Source of the DNA: Meandrina meandrites
Taxonomy: Eukaryota; Cnidaria; Anthozoa; Scleractinia; Meandrinidae
Length of the DNA: 64,000 nt
Reading direction: 5' to 3'
Assembly (NCBI GenBank): GCA_963693305.1
Contig: OY855907.1
Location: 33,142,301 to 33,206,300, forward strand
Shown here: positions 43,101 to 58,100 of the stretch, one piece after another
Numbering within the stretch: position 1 is the first letter of the stretch
Layout of the letters: every line of letters starts with the position of its first letter
Position numbers and translations under genes: made by a program
Notes under the pieces: generated by a model
Database searches by the model: none
Told to the model about the DNA's origin: nothing
The model's input: only the letters and a program-made list of their open reading frames with translations

Positions 43101-46100
43101 GAACTACAATGTAACAGTACTCATAACACCTTTCCTTTATCATCACATCCGCTTTAATTGCCAGAGTGTGTCACTGAGTTATAAGGCAGCATTAGCCACT
43201 GAATCTTTAAGAATGCAAGTGAAGTGTATAGGGAAGGGTCAGGCATACATGTATGGCATTCTGCAGGCGCGTAGCTGAGGGTTTTGGAAGGGTGTTCGTA
43301 TTGACAGGAATATTTATTAAGGGGGTTATTAAATACAATCGCCGAAGGCACGAACCTCTAGGTGGCGTGGGAGCATGCCCCCCCAGAATATTTTGAAATC
43401 TAGAGGTCCGGAAATGCAGAATATTGTGCACGTCAATATTTCAAACTCGATGGAGTGTAAATTAACAGGTATTTTTAGTCATAACAGCAATATTTCTGGC
43501 ATTTTGTTAACTTGATACATTCATACATACATGTACTTTTAGCGTTTTCTTGCAGGGTAATTTAAAAGCTGCAACACTCAAAGTTTGTTTTCGATTCCCC
43601 TACTATTTGCTGAAAGCTGAAAATCAACAGTTTGTGTTTTCAGTCCTCCATTATTGACCGCCAAAGGGGGTTCGTTCGAACCCCTCAAACCCCCCCCCCC
43701 CCCCTCCTACGCACCTGTTCTGTCTGGTAACTTTACTTGAAAGACCTGTGGAAAAAATATGAAATATCTTGAAAGTGATATAGGAGTCAACTGTGCAAAC
43801 TTAGTTACATGTGTTCAGCTTAAAAAAATATAATTTCATTATTTTTAGTTCTGCAACTGTAGTTAAAAAATTTTGACTTCCTGAGCAAATCCAGAAATAT
43901 GTGATTAGATAGGAAGAATGTGACAGATTAAAAATGAAAGTTTAGGCCTTATCAGTGCACTGCACAAAATGGTTTGTGAGTGAATGACAAACATCCAGGA
44001 TTAATTTTAATTTAAAAGTTGATGTTTTACAGTGTGACATGAACATTGTTTATCCTTACTTATAGTTGTCAAAGGCTTTTGAACATCTTAACCTCATCTT
44101 CACGGTTCCTGAAAGTGTGAAGAAAACAGAAAATTTGATCAATGAAGGGAAACTTCTCCTTGCTCATAAATGGTAACTACACTGTATATTGTAAAGCTTT
44201 AACCATTTTCAGTAATGTTTGCAGTCCTGTTCTCCCGATAATTTGAAGTAGAACCAGGCAGCACTGAGCAATGAAGCGATATACACATCATGTAATCTTA
44301 CATGAAGTCCAATCCGCTGACCAATGAGCCGAGAGTAGTTCGCATTCGTGAGCTCAATCAAGGCATTTACGTGATTCTTACTTCGTTTTCTTCACTAACT
44401 TTACATTTTGTTTTCAACTTGGAGAGGTAATTAAAAAACCTATAAAACTTTGAGATTGTTTCATTTTACATTTTTTATCTTGAAAAAATGTTATCTCGCT
44501 CTTGAAAGAGTAGCTGGCACACCAAGGACTGCTAGACGGTCACTGGGGCTTAGGGAGAACACTGTCAGTGTTTGTTAATAAAATTGTAATCACGTTAACC
44601 GTTGTGTTCCAAGACCAATTTTCCCCCTTATGACTTATAGATTAATGGCTCTGTCTCTTTCTAAGTGTTGCATTTAGTACCAGCTCATAGAACTAGTGAA
44701 ACCATAATGATTATTAATAATTATTATTATTTTACTGTTAATAATAGTAGAGAGAAAAAAAATCATACAAATTTATACAATATTATTACAATGATTGGAA
44801 AAAAGAATACAGAAAATACTGCAATAGAAAATAAAAGTAAAAGCATATTAAATTGAACTTAGGGTGCGTTTCTTTGGGAAAATCCAAATCCGGATTCTTG
44901 TATCCAAAAACAGATTTTGCGTTTCTTTACCTATATCCGAAAATGGATTAATCTCGGATCAATGATCTGAAGAATCCACACTCCGAGTGGATACATCAGA
45001 TCATATCTAAATCCGGATTTTTAGGATTCATGATCCGTGCGTTTCTTTGGGAAAGGATTCGAAAAAAGTACATTGGCCCAGCGGTCTTTGCTGTGAAAAT
45101 ACAGGTTCGCTCTTTGTAAACACGGTCATACGGTAAGTTTTCAGGCGCTTATTTCGATCAAAATACAAAAATAATTCACGATAAAAGGAAAGGTAGCTTA
45201 TTGATCAGTATGAAGTGTCATTTTAAATTGGATGCAGGTTTTCTAGAACAGCCACCGTGTGCCTACGGAAGTTGTATCCTTTTGAGTGAAGTTGGCATTG
45301 ATCATTTTGCAAACATTCTTCGCTCTCAGATGCGTTTCGTGCAACATTGTGCTCCAGGCTAAAGAAGAACAATTTTGTCGTGTGATTTTTGTGAAAGATT
45401 TTGTATGCTGAAATGAATTTAGCTACGATACATTCGACGGATAATAAATTTGTCCTGAAATTTTTATGTTCTGTGCAAAATGTGTTTACGCCGTTGTCAT
45501 GGCAAAAATCCATTTTCGGATTCTTCGTTTCTTTGGGACCAAAGTATCCATGTGATCTGAGATCAATGATCCAATTTTGGATTTTCCCAAAGAAACGCAC
45601 CCTTAATCTTGACTTCTGATTGATTGCCTAATCAAGGAGATGCTTTTTATAAGAAAACTTAAACCATCCCTAAACATGGAAACGGACTTGATTCGCACAA
45701 AGGTGTTCACTTGAAGATTTTGTGATCCTTTGTTATTATGTTAATTTGTAGGGACTAGATAGAAATCGATATAACATTATTTATTCACTTTGCCTTGAGA
45801 ATGGTGTCATGATGACGCCAAAACGTCGGCTTTTAATGTTAATATTCGCTTGTTTATTCTTTAAGAAATTGTTATTAATCTTGACTTTGTGTAAAAAAAT
45901 GCAGTTTATCAGACTTAGAGGCTACCAGAGATGAACTTCTGTTTGAGGTTCACAAGATGGCCCAGGAAGAAGAGGGTCACAAACAAGACAAAACAGTGAG
46001 CAATTTCTTACTTAGTGGAATACATTTAACTCTCTCTTAACAGACACCTCTTTAAGACGGACATCTCTATAAGACGGACACCTGGTGTTGGTCCAGTTCC

Positions 46101-49100
46101 TTTCGTTTACAGTAATTTTACTGTAACTGAACTTTCTATAAGATGGACACCTCTCTTAGACGGACTGTTGGAGCCGGTCCCGACGGTGTCCATTTTAGAG
46201 AGAGTTGATGTAACCTCATTCGTTTATCTTAATTACACAGCTCATTGATGGAGACTCTGTCAGTAATTCAAAACTTAATACATAAATTTGCTAATTTTTG
46301 TTAAATCTGTTTTTATTATTGTTTGCCAGCCATTGTACCAATACTTTGATGCGGTGAAGAAATTATCTGTGAGTCAATAAATTAAATGCCATTCTTATTA
46401 ACTTGAGTAACCAGTGTGGGTTGGGTGAATGATCGATGGTCGAATGATGTTTTGAAAAACCCAGGCCTACACACCGCCCTGAAATTGGTTGTAAATATAT
46501 TATAGTGCTGGAAATAGTAGTCAGTCATCGGACAAGTGCTTTCAGAATCGCCCATGCCAGTAATGCACTGCTAAGCATTTTTATTTCTTCATTTATGCAT
46601 ATGGATTGAGTTAACAGTTTAATTGCAAATTGCATAAAAATGACCAACCAAATTTGCAATTTATTATAATTATTATGTCCTGTCAAATACAGATTTGCAA
46701 AATTAGGACACATCATGTTAAGCAATACAGTCAGTGTTTTGCTTTTCTTTGTTTATTTTGCAGGACTCCCTTGGGAAACAGTGCTGGGTTGTGTTAGGAC
46801 GAGTGCTTAGTACAGTTCGCAGTGACCCTGCCCAGCTGGTGACAGCGCTAAGAATAGTTGAAAGGGAGACCAGGTGTGTTTGGATGCTATTAACATAGTA
46901 CCAAGCTATACTGAGATAAAGCCATCACAATAACACTTAACGATTTAAATAATTACGATAAAGATGACAGAGGTGTTCATGTTGTTACGAGCATCCCCTT
47001 GCATTATGCAGGACGTACGTGTTACATTATTTATGAACCTAGTAAATGTATGGCCTAGCTCACTGAGAGGCTCTCAGAAGCTCAGTGGTTAGAGCGCCCA
47101 ACCAGTATGGAGGTTTAAATCCTACAGGTTGGGGACTCAGATTTTCCTTTGTCCCACACTCGTGACAAAATTTATGAACATCTTATTATAAAGATCTTTA
47201 TCATCTATTCACTGAGCTAAAAATTTACCATCATTCATTACTTATCACAGTTGCAAATAATTATTAGCTGCATGGCTGCATAGCATTTTAGCTGGTTGCA
47301 TCATACATGCCATGTAGCTGTACATGTAAGAGCTTTAAAAATAAATTAATAATCATTAATGGTAAAGTCACACGCAAGGCAAATACTGACCCACAAACTG
47401 CTAGTAAGAGTTTATCCTGGTTTCCAAAGAATGAGGTACTTCACATTACAATTTATATGCATCTAGTACAGTTCAGGGTTCTCCCTAGTTTTCAGCACAG
47501 CAGGTAAAAGAACTTTTCAAACCGGTAAAGAGCTACTGGTGAATCTCAGCTGTTTTCTAGTGTTGCCCCATGCTGGTCAAATTTTATTTTACAAGAACTT
47601 TTTCTGGCCCTACTGCCGTCTTTTGATACATCCTAAGAAAAAATTGTATAAAATTTTCTTCCAGTGTTAAAGGAGATATACTTGCTGTCGCTTACATGAA
47701 GTAGTATTTGAAAAAACGGCGCTCTCATTTCATCTTTGCTATAAATCGCTACAGCTACTTTTCTCTTTGCTTCGAATACTCAGCATTTACAATGGCATCG
47801 CTGAAGGGTCGTATTCTCAAGGCTTCTTTTAACCTGCTGTCTGCCTGGGTTTCGTTTTAAACACTTACGAACTTAATGAGAAGAAGTTCACAACAAAAGC
47901 TGACTTTCCCTTCACCACACGTGAGCTACGGTAAACTTAGCAATCAACTAGATGTAAGCTTATTTTATCCGTAATATTTCTCACTTAAAATAAATTCTTT
48001 TTCACCTATTATTTTGCCTTGTGAATTCTTTCATTGTCAATGGACAGAACGGACAAAATGAAAGGAGAGCAGCTATTGCTGCCGATTCATTGTGAAGAAA
48101 GCCCGCAAAACGTGCTTTTGTTTTGCGAAAGATAACAGCAATCAAAGATTTGGAAGGTGAAGAGAAATAAAGAATTTTGAATTAGAATACTGGCACAAAG
48201 TTGTAAATGAATATTGCATTTTTCGCTGTTTATTTTCTTCCTATTCTATCAGTTTTTTATCACAACTGCATTGGTGCAATGACTGGCATTACTTAGTTAT
48301 TAACCTGTTGAATTTTCAACATTACTAAGCGGTTTTAGGCGGTAAAGAGTGGTGCTGCAAGCGGTAAATTTAACTGGTTACCGCCTGATTTGGAGAACCC
48401 TGACAGTTAATTCTTTTTATATGCATTTTGAACTGTTTGCTGTGATGTCCTGTTGCAGAGCTGATAAGAGGGCACAGGACAGGGAAGACAGCATGGGGTT
48501 TTCTGTTCCAGGGCGGCCCAAGAAGTGGAGAGAGAAGGCGTTTAAAGTTCTAGAGGAATCAGTCAGTAACAGGTTAATAATAAGACATCTGTACATAGTA
48601 CATCATTTAACAATTAGACGGTGAGCTTGAGGTTTCTATAGGCTGATAGTTTCAACTATTAAAGTCAATAGAAACTGAGAGTGAGCCGTCAAATTGTTTT
48701 AGCATAACCCAGGGACCGTTCTATTAAACAAAAAATTGAATTGATAAAACTGATTAATAAATTTATTGACAGTTTTGTTTGATAATTTTTGATCCACTGT
48801 GCCGCTCACAAAGCAGTGCATGGTGCGTGAACTTATTATTAATCAGATTGCGAGTTTGCCTAAAAGTTGGTCACTGGGTCATGCTAAAATGTTTTTTTAA
48901 AAGCTATCTGTCGGACCATATTGCAATTCCTGAGTTTTGATTGGTTTACAGGCCATGGTATCTGAGCTCATGTACCATGGACCAGAAATACGGTAGGTGT
49001 ACGCGTCAGCGAGAATGGTTTGTGAGCTCAAATATTGCAATTCTTTGGGTGTTTTGATAATTATTATTGCTGCACCTTTTTTTGGATGTTAGAACTTTTT

Positions 49101-52100
49101 GAATAAAAAATCTTAAGTTTTAATTGAATGTCTAAACATTAACTCCAGTTGTATAAAGTTTACATAAAATTATCTATATCTTGGAACATTTTGATATCGC
49201 TGCAAGTTCTGACAATAACAAATATTGCATTCATTTGGTTTGTGGGTTTTAGGTTCGAGAGTCTTGATATGGAACTTCAGAACAGACTTGATGATAAAAT
49301 GTGGCTGGTGAAACATCTTGAACGCACAAGACTGCTGGTACTTGATGACTTGATTGTCGTCAAGGTTAGTTTAATAATTACTTTGAAAGCTCAATTTAGT
49401 TCCCCCTGTGAACTGAAATAGAGCAGTGCCTTTTAGAAGGGGGTGGTTCTTATTTCAAACTAACCGTATAATATTATTTATAATATTATGTTGGATGCTA
49501 ACACATCCAACATAAAAAAATGAGCCTTTGCTTTGAAACTTAAGGGGGGTGACTCTTAACTACCAATTTGTTTCTAAGGCAGGTTTCTAATTGCTATATT
49601 TTGGAAACAAAACCTCATACAGATAAGCTTTTTGCACGAGTTTGTTCTATTGAAGATTCCTCCAAGAGTTTGAAGTCACGGTCATATTTAACGCGTCACG
49701 TGACCAGAACAGAATAAACCCTAAAACTCAAACGGCGGATAGATTTTAAAATTAAAATGAGCGTCAATAGATAAAGAACGTCCACATGCGTAATGTGACG
49801 TATCGTTTTCATGAAATTCGCATTATTATAAGAGTTATGGCCTAATATACACTCATATTTACAGACTTTCATCAGTAGCGTTTCCTTTTTTTGTGTAAAC
49901 GATAAAAGCTTACGTCAGATTATAAAGACGGCTACGTTATCTCTGATTCGTAAGAGAAATCGGAACTTTACCTTGTTTCCGTGGAGTTTTAGGGATTTTA
50001 AATTCTACTGCGCGGTTTGGGACTGGCACTAGTTTTGCACGCGCAATGTTATATTTTTCAAAGCAGGTGTACCCCCAAACAAAATTCACCATTTAGCGTT
50101 ACAAAAAGCTTCAAAATCGCTTGCTTCAAAATACAGTGTTCAGCCATTCCTTAGTAACTGCTCCAGATCTGTAGTTAAGAGTCTCCCCCCTTAATGTTAG
50201 GGGGAGAGACTTGAAAATGAAAAGCTGTTATCATATTTGGCATTGCTTAGTGAGATTATCTGATGACAAACTAAAATTGGATATTTAATTATAAGGTTTT
50301 AAAATATCTCATAAATTATCTGTTTTTTCTTTCTTTTGCTCTTCTAGAACCTGTGCCAGGCCTGTTTTCCTCAAAGTTACAACATATTTGATCGCTACAT
50401 TAAAATGTACCACAAGGCATTATCTGTTATGGTGTGTAACTCATTTTGTTTGGTATCACACTTTTTTTTACAACTTGCTATTTGACAGTTGTGAGGTACA
50501 ATAAATTCTAACTAATTTCAAGAAATGAAAATATTTTACTGCCAGTTCAACATTTAATTATTAATGTAAACATATTGGACTGGGTATAGTTTCTGCAGCA
50601 GTTACTGATTGAAGTTCGTAATAATTTATTATCCAAGATTAGGCTTGGCTGGGTCCATCAGTAGGAGAATATTGGCCCTTTGTCATTTCCTTATCAACCT
50701 CCATACACTTGATCCATGCTGTCAAGACCAGCTTTTGGACTTGGTTTAATTTTCAAGGAATTGTTTTGTGCATTTAGAGGGTTCTCATTCTACAGTATGG
50801 TAACTGTACAAACAAGCTACCGGTAGTATGTCTGAAGACAAATTTTTTGTGGTGTTTTCTAACTTGTAGCTGGAGAAATTTGTTCTTGAAGAGAGACTCG
50901 ATTCCAATGAGTGCATCAGTCTGTTAACCTGGATCAGGGAATACAAGTGAGCAACAGTAGAACCTGTTTGTTTTGGTTTTCTGCATTACTATATTATTGT
51001 GATTGGTGACCAGTCAACTTTGAATGATTGTGGTGATTCATGGCAGTTCTGTCAACAGTATCAGACATTGCTAACATTTTGTTACTGCCACATTTGAATG
51101 TTGTCTGTTTGTTTTTCTCATCAGGGGAACAGATCTTATGATGCATCCTGACCTCCAGATTGATGTGGGATTCCTGGGCCCTCTGTTGTCACCTAAAGTT
51201 GAACAGGAGTTACTAGACACGTAATTATGACTTTTATCTATGCTATTGCTTGTTTGACTCGGTATCTGTTTACCTCAACTGCTACGGGACCAGCTAGTAA
51301 AGCATCCAGTCCAGCTGATCTCTCAGTGTGACCACTTGAGCTTGGTCACTTGGAACAAAAACATCCTCAATAGAGAACAAAGGATGGTGAATTTTTTTTT
51401 TGTAAACAAAACAAGGAGGGGATGGGGGGGGGGGGGGGGGGGGGGGGGCTATGGTAGGGATTGATACTGTGTCTGAACAATTTTAAGTGCATACAAGAAT
51501 GCAGCAATGTGAAACTCAGCCTCAGCAATTTATTCTCCAGGATAACTAAGGCTTACATTTCGGAGTGGCTTTATTTAATTGCCCTCTCTCTCTTGTTCTC
51601 ATTTACATAATGTTATGATTTTTTTTAAGGGCGTTGCCCTCAAATAAGCCCCCCCCCCCCCCCCCCCCCCCGAATAAGTGCCGCAACCAAAACACTAAAA
51701 AATTGAAAGAGCGTCGTGGTGCTCAATCAAGTAAATATGGTAGCTATATGTATTATATTTTGGATGATTTATTGTCAGACCGAGTTTTGCTTCAGGGATT
51801 GAAATCTTGTTAGATTCCTGTAATATGCAACAATTTCATTATCAAGCCATTTTGTCCTCTCGGCAGCTACCTGACAACCACTAAAAACAACATGATGGAG
51901 TGGATGAGCAAGCTAGCAGAGACAGATCTAAAGGTGACGAGAACTTGATGTTTTTAACTGCCATTTTTTAAAGTCTCATTGTTGACTGGAAGCATTGACT
52001 TGGGTTGTAGCTTATTCAGTTTCCTTCGCATTGGGGACAAACCCTTCCCCAGGCTCCTCTCAGCATCAATTTCCAACATGGCAGCTGGTCGAAGGCACTG

Positions 52101-55100
52101 TATGCTAACCACGGGGGAAAAAGGAAGGAAACCAATCTTGTCTTGTTTGGGTAGTGTAGTTAGGAATTGCGGCAACTTCGCTCCAAGGTCAGATCGGTCC
52201 AAGTTAGATCTCTCCCAACCAAAATATTCTAGGTCGTTTATTTGGAGCAAACTTGGTCGTACTTTACATACACTTTACTGAACATAGAGCAAAGTCACTT
52301 TAGTTTGGGAGCGACCTGACTTAAGTTTTATCATACCAACCATAAATTACATTGCGGTCAATGAGATCGAAAGCCTGTCGGGTCTTTTCTTGAAAGCCAC
52401 CAGTTCTGGAAAGCTTGCCAAAAAGCATAGATCTGACTTAGTTGGGAGCGATCTATCTGGCAGCGATCTGACCATGGAGCAAAGTGACCGGATACCGTAG
52501 TTAGAGGACTGGTTGGAAGGAAAGTTGTGATGTGCAAGAAGGTTGTATGAAAATGTTACATTAAAAGCAGTAGCAAGTGAAAATCTGAGATAGGTGATAT
52601 AGCTGGTGGATAATTAAAATAATTCAATCTGTATTGAATAATATTTAATTATTCTTTTTTTCTTCACATCCATGCATCCTTCAGTTCCATTGTTCAAATC
52701 ACTCAGTGCTTCTAACAATCCATTGACTATAGTTTCCGTGTGTCCTTAACCCTTTGGCACCTCAATCTTGTGTTATTTTTCCTCAGGACTGGAACAGCGA
52801 AGCTCCGCCAGAAACAGACATGGAAGGCTTCTACAATACCTCACTTCCAGTTTTTCTCTTTAAAATGACGGATCAGAATGTAAGAGGTTTCTTTGCTAGT
52901 TTGTTACCAGACAAAGATCTTTATCTGTACTTCATCTCTGCCTCTTAATGTTATGACCAGATTTCGTATCTTTAATGATTTGATAGAATGCACAATAACA
53001 CTGCATTCAGTGGGTACTTCTTAACTGTCTTCTTAACTAGTCCAACTCTTGAAATGCTAGCTAAGTTGCCAACTGCAGCTAGTTTATAGAGCAGTTTTCC
53101 ATTGAGTGACGTTACACCAAAACCAAACTACAGTACTGTAATCACTCTGGCCAATCACAAAGGACACAGACAATCCAGTGAACCAATCAAAACTCAAAGC
53201 AAATATGTGTAGCCGGTGAGAAGCGCGGGAAAACGTGCGTAAGCGAGTCATGATTGGTTTTGGTTTTACTTCTGATTGGTTGGGCAGTGGCGCGAATTTT
53301 TAAACCAGTGACCAAGCGAAGTAAAGCAAAGCAAACGCAAATTCCTTTCGTCACTCAAGTGAAAATCACTCTTTACCAAATTACTTAGGAAACACAACAC
53401 AACAGTTTCTGTAGATTCAGCACAAATGAAATTGAAATTGCCCAGTTACTTACAGAATGCTGTAAACATTTGTCCTTCAACACTTGTGTTGTTAACAGTG
53501 TATAAAGGGAATCTTATGGGCACTAATCCTTCCTTGCTGTCTAAACATTTCTGTTTGCTTTCGCTTTTGTCAGCTACAAGTCGCTGCCAAGGCAGGAGAG
53601 GAGATCAAACTACAGGTCAGCTTGGAGCTCACATAAATCTTACTTTGTACTTTTCCCTAAATATCACCCTGAAACTGTTTACTAGTTGTTAGCTACTGCC
53701 ACATTTTTTACCGTAATTATCGACAGAAGTGTTGTAGCACTTTAGTTTAAGGAGGTTCTTTTTTTATGAATTTTACGGTCCTGGGATATTTTGGGGACCA
53801 ACCTCACCCCAACCCCATCCTTCCCAACCTCCCAAGGTGCGATCAGTGTTGGGATTCATTTCAAAAAGTAGGGGGAGGGGGGGAGGGGAGGGGGGTGTAG
53901 TATCGGATATTGTATCAACTACTTTTACCGCCAACTGTAGCATTACAAGTACTTAAAGAAAGATAATTTAGGTAATAACATACTGATAACTGACCATATT
54001 GACATTATCCATTTTCCCTGTTCGTTAATAATTTCACTCTAAATCTTTTCCGCTAAACAGATTCTAGATATTTGCCTTGAATCCATGCAAGGTTTTCAAA
54101 GGGAGTATCGAAGTAAGTTTGTTAACTATAACAATAAGAGGTGAACATGTGCTGTTAAATTTGTGAGTTGACCATTGGAACCCAAGTTAGTTGCAACGTA
54201 ATAACTTTAATTGCTGTTTAGATGCAATCAGAGGCTACAAAAGCAAACACTTTGAAGACAGAATGCAACCGTTCAGATTTGTGGAATACATGGTATGCGC
54301 TGTTTGTTTCGTTTGCACTCTCTCTTGCAATATCTGTAAATCAGTTCACATTTTCATTGGCATGCAGCTCCTCTTTAAAATCGCTTGTGCGAGAAGAGAA
54401 AATATGGACTGAAAACAAATACAAAAGAGTTGTTATGAACTAGGGAGATGTTTTGTTTGGGGAGAGGTGGGTAGGCAGCATAGAACGACGGTCTGTGCGG
54501 ATTATTATAAACCTGCCTTCAACATGATTACGAGCGAGTCAAAAACGAAAGAAATCGTCATTGTAAAGACCATGGTGTATTTCCTGAGGTTTAGAACTCG
54601 TCGGTGGGTGTGCTGATACTAGAAACACCATGCGATGCCAGTTAGACACAAACATTATTGTAGTGAATTAAAACGGAAAATACTTGTTTCATCTTTGTCT
54701 TAAGCGTTGTTTGCCGTTTTCCCAGAATAGTGAAACGAGTGAAATCCTTGAAGCCTTTCTGAATTTTTACGCCAGTGAAAATAAGCTAATTTTCTTTAAA
54801 GCTAATTTAATGCTAGCGTCTCCTTATTGTCAGGTGGCAATTGTCAATAACTGCAAGGCATGCATGGAATTCACAGACCAATTAAAGGTACGTCACAAGG
54901 AACTGCTGACTTTGTACAAGCAATTTATTCGAGCATTCGATAGACTGGTATCCCCCCATAGGGAGTAGGCGCACGTTACTTCAGGGTACAGAACCAGAGC
55001 TAGAGGCAGTTGGAATAAGCCAACTAGACTAGAAGACAGACCCGGCCAGATCCTTACCAAGTTGTCACTGCTGTTTATATTCTCTGTAGGAGCGTCTGGT

Positions 55101-58100
55101 GGCTGAATTGGGTCGAGCTGCGTTTGGAGAAGATAAACAACGATCCTTCAAGAGTGTGGTCGACTGCTTTGAAAAAATAGGACAGGAAAGGTTTGTTGAA
55201 TTTTATATTGAGATATATTAATAGGATTGATTTGGTAAGGCGTGATTTGGATTGAACTGATAAGGCGTGATTTGTCAGTAGGCGTGAAAATCTTTTAATC
55301 TTTGCGCTCCTTGGCCTAATAAATCTCTGAGATTATTTTTAATGGAGGAGCTAAAAAGCACCGTTTTTGGCGAATCTTCATTTATGGCAGACCGCCAATA
55401 TTTTAAGCCAGTCCTTGTTTAAGGTTGTACATGAAGAAATTAAAAAAAAAAAAAACGTCTGTGATGGCCATCAATACCAATCAGGCATGGCAAGCGGTAT
55501 CTTTTACAGGTCAAAAAGTTCCAGATACGCAGGTTGTGGTACTTCATGGGAAGGCAACATGGCCACCAGCGGTGAAAAACTTATCGTCACCCAACCACAA
55601 AATAAATGCTATTACCGCAAAAGAACTGCAGTCAAAAAATGTTAACCGCAAGCAAACTGTAGGGTGAAAAGCTAACCGCCAGCAAACAGCAGTAAATGTT
55701 GACCACGAGCAAACTGCATGGCGACTATATGGTGTCTTAACATGAGTTATAAAATATACTCATTTAGGGGTTTAAATCAAATTTTCCGACAAGCATTCGA
55801 GCCCCTTTCATAACGGAGTCCCCCCCCCCCCCCCCCAGAATTTACCTGTCTTATTTATGGAATGTTTTTGTATCCGCTAGTGCTGGGTACCTTTTAGAAG
55901 AGGTTTTTATGGATCTGGAACCATACTTCAGTCAAATCATGACTTCCACATGGTAAGGCATTTCTCTTTTTGTTGGTAATTTTTTTTCAACTTTGTGAAG
56001 CGTTTTGCACTTACTGGGTTCTCGCATTATTCTGCTCGTTCACATTGCCGTTGTAGGTTGCTTAAGCTCTCTCAAGTCCCTACAATAACTTCTTATTGTC
56101 TTCGTTAATAGGGTACCAAGCCCCGAGGTAGTGGACACAATCATTGTAACAATAGAGGATTATTACAGTGACTTTTTGCACTTGAAGGACAGGTACAGTC
56201 CATCAGGATTGTGTTATTTGGTGCTGGTGGGGTGCTCAACTTATTTTATACTGATATACAGAGGCTCCATCCCGAAGTCGAAACCCTTTCTTTTTCATGT
56301 ACCATTTCTGACCGAAAAGGTAGCCGCATTTACCTTGGATAGAAAGTGGTAGCCGTTTCACATACCTACAGAAGAGACGATGTGCCTGTTTTCATGATTG
56401 AATAACCCCTTCAAATTCTTAGCAGAATCGACTGTTTGGTGGGTCTGTTCGAAATAAATCACAGTTTTTCTTTCTTTTTTATACTCCAACCCGTGAAATA
56501 TGTTTTGTTTGCCGTCAACTTCCCATAAAGAAGACACTTGTTGTTTGTCTTTCAGGTTTTTTGATTTCCTCATGGAACAAGCTTTGAAGAAAGTGCTTCT
56601 AGAATATGTCCGAGCTATGTTAAACAAGTATGCTTTTGTTGTTGTTGTTTGTTATTGTTCTTCGGAGAACTACGAGCTGTACATAACGCTTGGATAAATT
56701 GACCTAGTCCCTGAGCTTATCTGTTTAGACTTGCTTCCTTTCTAGTTTATAGAGGTGATGAAGTGAGCCTGGCTAATTGGTAATCCTCCCCCCGTTGTTT
56801 GTGTTGTTGTTGTGTTGTTGTTTGTGTTGTTCTAGTTTATAGATGTGGTGAACCGAGCCTCGCTAATTTGTAACCCTTCCCAGGTTGTTTGTGTTTGTTC
56901 TACGAGTTGTAGATAACGCTTGAATAAATTGACCTAGTCCCCAACTTGTATATGTTGTGATTAAATATTTTTTGGTTTAAAAATGTTTTAAACAGTTTGA
57001 GTTTTATTTCCCTTTGCTTCAGATTATGATAAACAATACGAGACAATGGAGGATAAAAAATCAAACTGGTTTGACAAATTTCAAACCAAAGATAAATTTA
57101 ACGCAATATGTACATAGATCGCATGAGAAATTTCTGTTTCCTTTTCTAGGCGGATAACATTCAAGGACTATGAGGGAAGAAGAGACGCCGCGAAGAAGAT
57201 CACTGAAGAATCCAAAAAGATCGAAAAACTCTTCAAGAAATTAGCCAAAGCGACCTTAGAACCCGAAACGCAATGTTCTGTTCTACCAACGCTTGCTGAG
57301 GTCATCAAACTGCGGGATACCTCCATGATGGCTCTTGAGATCTCTGTGAGTAGCGAAACGTGTAACTTATGTTAATTTGGGGTGTCTAACAGCTTCTAAG
57401 ATCGGAGGCGCGGTGGCCTAATGGCTAGCGCGCTGGACTCCAGGTCAAGCAGGCCGGGTTCGAGCCGTGACGGGGGTCATTGTGTTGTGTTCTTGGGCAA
57501 TACTTATTACTTTTATTTTGCCTTTCCTCACACTGTTCTGGTAGTACGAATATTTGCCAAACTTATCAACTGTGAAAAATCTGCTAACACGACAGCTTTA
57601 AGAATGAGTCTGTAAGCAAAATAAGTACCATGAAAATGTCCCGTCCACACTCACCCATCCCCAATAAATCCCCATCGCTTTCCCCAAATGGTACCTGTTG
57701 CTGGGTTCCCTGTTTCTTTCCTGTGGTTTGTTTCCCGCCATTTGGAATCACGTGACCCCACGTTTGGAATCACATGGTTGTTCTAAAGTGCAAGTTATGG
57801 CGCACTTCACTGAACGCGTTTTGTTGCTTGATTAGCGGCACTTGTTTACGATCAAAGTAACATCTTGAAGATTGTTCGTAGGTCGAATGATGATTAACTA
57901 TAAACAGGACAGTCAATAGAGTTTCTGAGGTGTATTTAAAATAGGTCTGAAGTAAATGTTCGTATTTTTCACGTTTACCATATTTTCTCCAGCCTGTATT
58001 GTTTATATGCAACATTTGTCACTTTCATCCCCAGGGAATTGCCAACAAGTACCCAGACTTCAAATCGGACCACGCCTTGGCCTTGTTGTTAATGAGAGGA

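Noticed and set aside
51424..51671. G25 and C-runs (also 29358, 34513, 43690, 55819, 62471) as regulatory G-quadruplex sites
   Set aside because: Plain homopolymers in introns or spacers; lengths may be sequencing artefacts and no function is indicated.
51954..52281. 98- and 100-codon overlapping ORFs on opposite strands in EXOC3 intron 15
   Set aside because: Mutually antisense shadows within an intron that contains repetitive sequence; no domain.
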